From contig NZ_VEXQ01000003.1 in NCBI RefSeq assembly GCF_006376615.1, forward strand, positions 1 to 64,000: a DNA stretch of 64,000 nt, given 5' to 3'. Origin of the DNA: Buttiauxella sp. B2 (GTDB lineage: Bacteria; Pseudomonadota; Gammaproteobacteria; Enterobacterales; Enterobacteriaceae). The notes under the pieces are model-generated. The model worked only from the letters and a program-made list of their open reading frames with translations. It was not told the origin of the DNA and did no database searches. The position numbers and the translations under genes were made by a program. This document shows, piece after piece, positions 57,616 to 64,000 of this stretch. Numbering within the stretch: position 1 is the stretch's first letter; each line of letters starts with the position of its first letter.

Positions 57616-60465
57616 TTGAAATATCTTGTCTCCTTTCGCACTACGCTAAAAGTCTCCCGTTACCTGTTCCGGGCTCTGGCTTTATTGCTTTGGCTGTTGA
57701 TTGCACTCTTTTCGGTGTTCTACATCGTGAATGCCCTACATGAAAAAGAGTCAGAGATTCGTCAGGAATTTAACATCAGCTTTGATCAGGCGCAGCGTTA
57801 CATTCAACGTACGTCTGATGTAGTCAAAGAGCTAAAATACATCGCGGAAAACCGTCTTACCGCCACCAATGGCGTATTACCGACTATTGAAAACGATGAT
57901 AACAAAGTCGACCCGCCGAGTTTCATGCCGCTGTTCCCAGACTCCGACTGTTCAGCCGTCAGTACGACATGGCGCACTTCATTACAATCGCTGGCGTGGT
58001 TTTTACGCTATTGGCGCGACAACTTCTCTGCGGCCTATGATCTCAATCGTGTCTTTTTAATTGGCGGCGACAATCTCTGCATGGCGGATTTCGGGCTGCG
58101 TGAAATGCCTCTTGAGCGTGAAAAAGCGCTGAAAGCATTGCATGAACGCATCATGAAATATCGTAACGCGCCGCAAGATGAACGCAGTAATAGCATTTAC
58201 TGGATTGGCCAGGGTGCTCGTCCAGGTGTGGGGTATTTCTACACGCTTACTCCTGTTTATCTCGCTAACCGTTTACAGGCGTTGCTAGGTGTTGAACAAA
58301 CCATTCGCATGGAAAACTTCCTTTCGCCGGGTTCAATGCCGATTGGCGTAACCATTCTTGATGAAAACAGCCATCCGTTGATTTCACTTACCGGCCCGGA
58401 AGCGCGTATTGAGCCTGAAAGTAAATGGGTGCAAGAGCGTTCATGGTTTGGCTACACCGCAGGTTTTAAGCAATTTATTCTCAAGAAGAACTTACCGCCG
58501 TCATCAATGAGCGTGGTGTACTCCGTACCTGTGGATATGGTGCTTGAGAGTATCCGCATGCTGATTCTCAATGCCGTGCTGCTAAATCTTCTGGTCGGGG
58601 TTGTGCTGTTCACCCTGGCACGCATGTATGAAAAACGGATATTTATTCCCGCGGAAAATGACGCCCTACGCCTGGAAGAACACGAACAGTTCAACCGTAA
58701 AATAGTGGCTTCGGCCCCGGTGGGGATCTGCATTCTGCGCACTCAGGATGGGACTAACATTCTGAGTAATGAACTGGCACACAACTATCTCAACATGCTG
58801 ACCCACGAAGACCGGCAGCGGTTAACGCAAATTATCTGCGGCCAGCAGGTTAACTTTGTCGATGTGCTCACGAGTAGCCATACAAACTTGCAGATTAGCT
58901 TTGTCCATTCTCGTTATCGCAATGAAAACGTGGCGATTTGCGTGCTGGTGGATGTTAGCGCACGCGTCAAAATGGAAGAGTCGCTTCAGGAAATGGCACA
59001 AGCCTCTGAGCAGGCGAGTCAGTCAAAATCCATGTTCCTGGCAACGGTGAGCCACGAATTACGCACCCCTCTGTATGGCATAATTGGTAACCTTGATTTG
59101 CTGCAAACCAAGGAACTGCCTAAAGGGGTGGATCGCCTGGTTACGGCGATGAACAACTCTTCGAGTCTGTTGCTGAAAATCATCAGTGATATTCTCGACT
59201 TCTCGAAGATTGAATCAGAACAGTTAAAAATAGAGCCGCGCGAGTTCTCACCGCGTGAAGTAATGAGCCACATTACCGCGAACTATTTACCGCTGGTGGT
59301 GCGTAAACAACTTGGCCTCTACTGCTTTATTGAACCGGATGTACCGTTGACCCTGCAAGGCGACCCGATGCGTTTGCAGCAGGTGATTTCCAACTTGCTT
59401 AGCAACGCCATCAAATTTACCGATATCGGCTGCATTATTTTGCATGTCAGCGTTGAAGGAGATTATCTCTCTTTACGTGTACGCGACACGGGCGTGGGCA
59501 TTCCGGCCAAAGAGGTCACGCGCTTATTCGATCCGTTCTTCCAGGTTGGCACCGGCGTGCAGCATAACTTCCAGGGCACCGGGCTTGGCCTTGCTATCTG
59601 TGAGAAGTTAATCAGCATGATGGATGGCGATATCTCCGTTGATACTGAAGTCGGCATGGGTAGCCAGTTCACCATCCGCATTCCGTTATACAGTGCGAAT
59701 TATGCCGAGCAAGAGCAGGTGGAAGGGTTGGTGAACAAACGGTGTTGGTTGGCGGTGCGTAATGCTTCGCTGAACCATTATCTGGAGTCTTTGCTAGCCA
59801 GAAACGGTATCGACGCTCATCAGTATGAAGGGGAAACACCGGATAGCGATGATATTTTGATAACCGATGATGAACTGGAAAAAGTCTGGGAAGGGCGCGC
59901 GGCGATTATTTTCAGCCGTCGCCATATTGGTATTCCAATCGAAGCATCACCGGGTTGCTGGCTACATAGCCTTGCAGCACCTCATGACCTCATGCTGCTA
60001 TTGGGCCGTATCTATAGCGTTACTGTTAATGTGCCGGGTGCGGATTGCGCAGCACCTGTACCTTCAGACAACAATGAACAAAACGATGACATGATGATCC
60101 TCGTTGTCGACGATCACCCTATCAACCGGCGTTTATTGGCCGATCAACTGGGGTCATTGGGTTATCAATGTAAAACGGCGAACGACGGTGTAGATGCTCT
60201 CAATGTGTTGAGCAAAAATCATATCGATATTGTGCTCAGCGACGTGAACATGCCAAATATGGATGGCTATCGTCTGACACAGCGAATTCGTCAGTTAGGT
60301 TTGACGTTACCGGTCGTAGGTGTCACAGCAAATGCACTGGCAGAAGAGAAGCAACGTTGTCTGGAGTCGGGAATGGATAGCTGTTTGTCGAAACCGGTGA
60401 CGCTGGATATCCTCAAAAAGACGGTGGATCTTTATGCAGACCGCGTTCGTAATAGCAGGGGGTAG
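57616..60465 (+). CDS. rcsC: Hybrid sensor kinase RcsC of the Rcs phosphorelay
   Basis: RcsC starts the Rcs envelope-stress phosphorelay, passing phosphate via RcsD to RcsB. The 949-residue protein has exactly the E. coli length and begins at TTG (MKYLVSFRTT). Two membrane helices (about 20-42 and 312-333) flank a periplasmic domain. Then come a PAS-like region, the H-box ATVSHELRTPLYG (His near 479), HATPase_c with GTGLGLAICEK, the RcsC ABL domain and a receiver domain with phospho-Asp near 875 (VLSDVNMPNMDG). It converges on rcsB. The Shine-Dalgarno is weak. Confidence 0.97.
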   Translation: MKYLVSFRTTLKVSRYLFRALALLLWLLIALFSVFYIVNALHEKESEIRQEFNISFDQAQRYIQRTSDVVKELKYIAENRLTATNGVLPTIENDDNKVDPPSFMPLFPDSDCSAVSTTWRTSLQSLAWFLRYWRDNFSAAYDLNRVFLIGGDNLCMADFGLREMPLEREKALKALHERIMKYRNAPQDERSNSIYWIGQGARPGVGYFYTLTPVYLANRLQALLGVEQTIRMENFLSPGSMPIGVTILDENSHPLISLTGPEARIEPESKWVQERSWFGYTAGFKQFILKKNLPPSSMSVVYSVPVDMVLESIRMLILNAVLLNLLVGVVLFTLARMYEKRIFIPAENDALRLEEHEQFNRKIVASAPVGICILRTQDGTNILSNELAHNYLNMLTHEDRQRLTQIICGQQVNFVDVLTSSHTNLQISFVHSRYRNENVAICVLVDVSARVKMEESLQEMAQASEQASQSKSMFLATVSHELRTPLYGIIGNLDLLQTKELPKGVDRLVTAMNNSSSLLLKIISDILDFSKIESEQLKIEPREFSPREVMSHITANYLPLVVRKQLGLYCFIEPDVPLTLQGDPMRLQQVISNLLSNAIKFTDIGCIILHVSVEGDYLSLRVRDTGVGIPAKEVTRLFDPFFQVGTGVQHNFQGTGLGLAICEKLISMMDGDISVDTEVGMGSQFTIRIPLYSANYAEQEQVEGLVNKRCWLAVRNASLNHYLESLLARNGIDAHQYEGETPDSDDILITDDELEKVWEGRAAIIFSRRHIGIPIEASPGCWLHSLAAPHDLMLLLGRIYSVTVNVPGADCAAPVPSDNNEQNDDMMILVVDDHPINRRLLADQLGSLGYQCKTANDGVDALNVLSKNHIDIVLSDVNMPNMDGYRLTQRIRQLGLTLPVVGVTANALAEEKQRCLESGMDSCLSKPVTLDILKKTVDLYADRVRNSRG

Positions 60466-60486
60466 TGCGTTAATTAATTGAAAAAT

Positions 60487-60558
60487 GGTGGATGTCGCTT
60501 GCGCTAATCCACCTTACAATAACTTTCTCGTTGGTCGGATGAGCATTGCGCATCCGAC
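60487..60558. repeat. Pair of REP-like palindromes (BIME) between rcsC and rcsB
   Basis: Two imperfect palindromes lie in the 108-bp convergent spacer. The first runs from GGTGGAT (60487) to ATCCACC (60513); the second from GTCGGATG (60534) to CATCCGAC (60558). Both have the stem length and central asymmetry of enterobacterial REP units. They may also end transcription of both genes. Confidence 0.7.
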
Positions 60559-60573
60559 ACACTGCCTCAGCGT

Positions 60574-61224
60574 TTATTCTTTATCAGCCGGGGACAGACT
60601 TACAGAAGAAAGGTAATTCAGCAGGGCGATGTCATTCTCCACGCCCAGTTTCATCATTGCAGATTTTTTCTGGCTACTGATGGTCTTGATACTGCGGTTC
60701 AGTTTGCGCGCAATTTCGGTGACCAGGAACCCTTCTGCGAACAGGCGTAATACTTCGCTCTCTTTTGGAGATAAACGCTTGTCGCCATAACCGCCAGCAC
60801 TGATTTTTTCCAGCAGACGAGCAACGCTCTCTGGGGTGAATTTTTTACCTTTCTGCAATGCTGCCAGCGCTTTGGGTAGGTCAGTTGGCGCACCTTGCTT
60901 CAATACAATCCCTTCGATATCAAGCTCTAATACCGCACTCAAAATAGCAGGGTTGTTGTTCATCGTCAGAACGATGATAGAAATGCTAGGGAAGTGACGC
61001 TTGATGTACTTGATAAGCGTAATGCCGTCGCCGTATTTGTCGCCAGGCATTGAGAGATCGGTTATCAAAACATGGGCATCAAGCTTTGGTAAGTTATTGA
61101 TAAGCGCTGTGGAATCTTCAAACTCGCCGACAACATTCACCCACTCGATCTGCTCGAGTGATTTACGAATGCCGAACAGGACAATCGGATGGTCGTCGGC
61201 AATAATTACGTTCATACTGTTCAT
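60574..61224 (-). CDS. rcsB: Response regulator RcsB
   Basis: RcsB is the DNA-binding regulator of capsule, motility, RprA and envelope-stress genes. I start at MNSMNVIIADD, giving 216 residues as in E. coli; the longer frame runs into rcsD. Phospho-Asp56 (LITDLSMPGD) and a LuxR-type helix-turn-helix (VTEIARKLNRSIKTISSQK near 168-186) are present. It starts 16 bp after the rcsD stop. Confidence 0.98.
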   Translation of the reverse strand: MNSMNVIIADDHPIVLFGIRKSLEQIEWVNVVGEFEDSTALINNLPKLDAHVLITDLSMPGDKYGDGITLIKYIKRHFPSISIIVLTMNNNPAILSAVLELDIEGIVLKQGAPTDLPKALAALQKGKKFTPESVARLLEKISAGGYGDKRLSPKESEVLRLFAEGFLVTEIARKLNRSIKTISSQKKSAMMKLGVENDIALLNYLSSVSLSPADKE

Positions 61225-61240
61225 GTAATAGGCTACCTTG

Positions 61241-63898
61241 CTACAGCAAACTCTTGACGTAAGCGTCAATATCGCTGGTATATTTTTGTATGTTGGTAGC
61301 ATCACTTTCACGAATGTGATGCTCTAACGTTTCACATAACTGCTTGCCGGGTATCAGATTGAGCATTGCAAACACCCCCTTCAATCGATGAGCTGTCTGC
61401 GCTAATGCTGCGAAATCATGCGCCGCAGATTCAGTATACAATCTCCTAACATCTTCCGGTACTGTGTCGACAAACAGCGCGTAATAGCCACTGGCATGAA
61501 GTTGCGCATTTTCATCGCCACCTAACGGTGACTCCGAAACACCCTCTTGCGCCAGTTGCTCTTCTATCAGTTGTAACACCGCATCCTGCATGGCATTACT
61601 GATATTAAAATTAACCCGGAACTGGCCTGGGCCTAGTTTCCGCATTCCGTTCTCATCATCGCTTAAAAGCAAACCCGAAGATGTAAGATTAGACGGATTA
61701 TCTGTCAGGAAGATATCAAATTCTTGACTTGCCAGTCTTTCATCCGGCGTTATGCACTGCGCACCCCAATTTTCCAGCAGGCGAGTGACGATATTTCGTA
61801 CTTCATTTGAGGTGATATCAACCATCGCCACCACATCATCAAGTAGCTTTTCTTCTTGCTCTACATTCTGCGGTTCAGCGGTCATCTTGATGTGCAGATT
61901 ATAGCGTGTACCAATGCCCTCACGAGTTTTGATATTCAGATGCCCGCCCAGTTTGCGTGACAATTGGTCACAGAGATAGAACGTCAATCCGTTAGCTTGC
62001 CCGTAACGATCTTCACTGGTTTCGTTAAGGAACGGGAAATGAAGATTGTCGACTTCACCGTTGCTGATGCCGTCGCCGGTATCCAGAATGCGGAACAGCA
62101 GGCGGTCAGGACCGGACTCTTCTTCTGTGATATCCAGCGTGATTTTACCAATGTGGGTCGTTGTCACCGAATAATGAAGTAATAACTGCAGGACTTTACG
62201 CAGTGCTTCGCGGTCGCCATGACGTTCTTCATCCGCTGCCAGGTGATTGTTGATCAGCAGTTGCAAGCCTTTGCGCTTAATAATCGGCAGCATCTCCAGC
62301 GCAACTTCATCAATTAATGGCTGGATGGCGAACTGCGTAGCATTGGTTTTCCATACATCGGTTTCCAGCATATTCAGTAACTGAATTTCATCCACCAGAC
62401 GCAAAATATTTTGTGCTTCATTGGCGACAGACTGTGCTTCTGGCGAGTTTAGACTGCTTGCATGTTCAGCAATATTTTTCACCGGTTGCTGTAACGCTTC
62501 ACCAATGTGTTGCATGAACGTAATTCGCCCCTGCTGATTTTTTTCATATAAGCGCTGGGCTTGTTTGAGTTTTTTGTTCACCAGAATCTCGCGATCCTGA
62601 TCGCGAATCACAAAGATTTGCGTACGTGGTGCGATCTGGCTGCGGAACTGGCGAATCTCGTAGAGTTCATTGTTGATAGTCGCCTGAATGACCCCCTGAT
62701 GCTGGTCGGCCATGGCAATAATATTTTGCAGATTCAGGTGCGGCAGCAGATGGTCGGCAATTTTATTGCTGATGACCGTGCGATTTGAATCCAGGTTATG
62801 CACCAACAGGCCAAGTGGCAATTGCGCGACAATCTCTTCATTTAATGCACGTAAGATTTGTAATTCGCCATTGTCGTTTTGCACTTCGGTAGGGCGCGCA
62901 GCATGTTGGCGGAAAGTCGTGAAACCAAATAACGCCAGTGCCAGCAGGCCAATATTGATCAATAGCGGCAGTAAAATATTCTGCAAGGTGTCCATCAGCA
63001 AGGTGCCAAGCGGCACCTGCCACACCAGATTAAGCTGAGTTGTAGCAAGCGGGGAGGCTATTTCAATTTTCGTACCATTAAAGTTAATGGTGACGCTATC
63101 AGGGCCTTCTTTATCTGAGCTATTGACTGGAAGCTGGGCATCATTATTTTCCAGACGGAAACTATCCAGCGACATTGTCGGCGGGATCAAATCGTTGATA
63201 GGTAAATCAAACGCCACAACGGTTGCCAGATGGCCCGGCTGGTTAAAGGTGGTACGAAGAGTAAAGTAGTGGCCGTTTTGCCATGCCAGATTGCGCAATG
63301 GGGAAAAGCTTTCACGTTCATCCAGTGCGTTTGCCTGCTGAAGCATTTCAGCGCGACGGGAGTCAACTATCGAACCCACACCGCTTTCTTTAAGACCGGA
63401 TGAGAGATCTTTGAGCGGCAAAGTAGAGACCAGGATCATGCTGTTATCCTGACCGTTTAAATAGTACATCGACCACGGGCTATTTTCAGCACCCCACAGC
63501 GTATCAAGATATGTGGAGATCCGTTGGGTCATATCCAGCGTTGAGCTATCGTGGGAACCAAAAATCAGGGCTTCAGTTTTGCGGCGCGGTTTTTCTAAAT
63601 AGTAAACATCCTGGCGCAGGCGCGTTTCCTGTAAACCGTCACTTGCCGGTGCCGTTGACACAGCGATGTTGTCATAAATTTGCCAGGTGGCGTAACGATA
63701 GGTATCAACCCGCTTATGCAACGCATGGGTGATATCAATAATCTGGTAGCTCTTATCTTTCAGCCAGGTGTTGACGGCGCTTTGCACCATAACGCCCATC
63801 GCCACCAATAACACCACGATTAATAAAAAGAAGAAGCGCGTGATATTGCCGGGGATAAGCGAGAATTTATTAGGGATCATACTGTCTGACTGACTCAT
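61241..63898 (-). CDS. rcsD: Phosphotransfer intermediate RcsD
   Basis: RcsD carries phosphate from RcsC to RcsB. I start at MSQSDSMIPN, giving 885 residues against 890 in E. coli, with an N-terminal extent that aligns well; the open frame continues to the window edge without support, and the Shine-Dalgarno is weak. It has two membrane helices (about 20-40 and 300-325), a PAS-like and inactive histidine-kinase-like region, and a C-terminal HPt domain with the phospho-His in AQTAHRLKGVFAM near residue 837. Confidence 0.96.
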   Translation of the reverse strand: MSQSDSMIPNKFSLIPGNITRFFFLLIVVLLVAMGVMVQSAVNTWLKDKSYQIIDITHALHKRVDTYRYATWQIYDNIAVSTAPASDGLQETRLRQDVYYLEKPRRKTEALIFGSHDSSTLDMTQRISTYLDTLWGAENSPWSMYYLNGQDNSMILVSTLPLKDLSSGLKESGVGSIVDSRRAEMLQQANALDERESFSPLRNLAWQNGHYFTLRTTFNQPGHLATVVAFDLPINDLIPPTMSLDSFRLENNDAQLPVNSSDKEGPDSVTINFNGTKIEIASPLATTQLNLVWQVPLGTLLMDTLQNILLPLLINIGLLALALFGFTTFRQHAARPTEVQNDNGELQILRALNEEIVAQLPLGLLVHNLDSNRTVISNKIADHLLPHLNLQNIIAMADQHQGVIQATINNELYEIRQFRSQIAPRTQIFVIRDQDREILVNKKLKQAQRLYEKNQQGRITFMQHIGEALQQPVKNIAEHASSLNSPEAQSVANEAQNILRLVDEIQLLNMLETDVWKTNATQFAIQPLIDEVALEMLPIIKRKGLQLLINNHLAADEERHGDREALRKVLQLLLHYSVTTTHIGKITLDITEEESGPDRLLFRILDTGDGISNGEVDNLHFPFLNETSEDRYGQANGLTFYLCDQLSRKLGGHLNIKTREGIGTRYNLHIKMTAEPQNVEQEEKLLDDVVAMVDITSNEVRNIVTRLLENWGAQCITPDERLASQEFDIFLTDNPSNLTSSGLLLSDDENGMRKLGPGQFRVNFNISNAMQDAVLQLIEEQLAQEGVSESPLGGDENAQLHASGYYALFVDTVPEDVRRLYTESAAHDFAALAQTAHRLKGVFAMLNLIPGKQLCETLEHHIRESDATNIQKYTSDIDAYVKSLL

Positions 63899-64000
63899 TG
63901 TTAGTGCGCAACCCGGCGAGCATTCGCCACTTAAAAAATCGACTGTTCTGCCAGCAGGCAGGCATTGTACAGGCTGGAGCTGTAAACAAAAAAACCGCAT

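Overview
The window is chromosomal DNA from a member of the Enterobacteriaceae. Almost every gene is recognisable as an ortholog of an Escherichia coli or Salmonella gene, usually within a few codons of the same length. The base composition looks close to 50 percent G+C. A small-subunit catalase, a tctABC-tctDE tricarboxylate system, a GyrA with Thr83 and a full-length ERIC repeat argue against E. coli itself. A Buttiauxella- or Kluyvera-like genus is my guess, not a demonstrated assignment. I see no prophage, insertion sequence, plasmid, integron, toxin-antitoxin or CRISPR signature. The interest lies in regulation, gene order and a few lineage-specific genes.

Layout. (1) 1-18,018 follows the E. 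coli asnB-to-pgm order: a tRNA-Met gene, asnB, nagD-nagC-nagA-nagB divergent from nagE, glnS, chiPQ, fur, fldA, ybfE, ybfF, seqA, pgm. (2) 18,030-26,855 holds a half-size EamA transporter where E. coli has speF-potE, then kdpE-D-C-B-A-F read leftward, then ybfA. (3) At about 26,856-26,898 the order jumps to the E. coli elaA region (around 51 min), read in reverse: elaA, elaB, menFDHBCE. This looks like one junction of a large inversion around the terminus. (4) 34,862-43,596 holds tctCBA divergent from tctDE, then katA, yfaZ and yfaY. (5) 43,600-49,270 holds glpCBA divergent from glpT. (6) 49,307-54,115 holds yfaE-nrdB-nrdA and ubiG. (7) 54,275 to the end holds gyrA, an ASCH-domain gene, and the Rcs phosphorelay (rcsC convergent with rcsB-rcsD).

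How the genes work together. The left third is a chitin and amino-sugar module. ChiP admits chito-oligosaccharides, NagE imports and phosphorylates GlcNAc, NagA and NagB convert it to fructose-6-phosphate, and NagC represses the system through operators I can place at both nagB-nagE and chiP. A ChiX small-RNA target covers the chiP Shine-Dalgarno. The kdp block is a complete K+ import ATPase with its own sensor pair and a recognisable KdpE box. The men block is a complete chorismate-to-naphthoate route packed into overlapping genes. The glpCBA, menaquinone and glpT genes fit anaerobic glycerol-3-phosphate respiration. The nrdA upstream region carries DnaA boxes interleaved with paired NrdR boxes.

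I do not see a clearly undescribed system. The best candidates for follow-up are the inversion junction, the apparently mosaic NagE, the shortened uof leader ORF fused to the fur start, the chiP-chiQ intercistronic terminator, the tandem 11-mers between tctC and tctD, and the ASCH gene beside gyrA.
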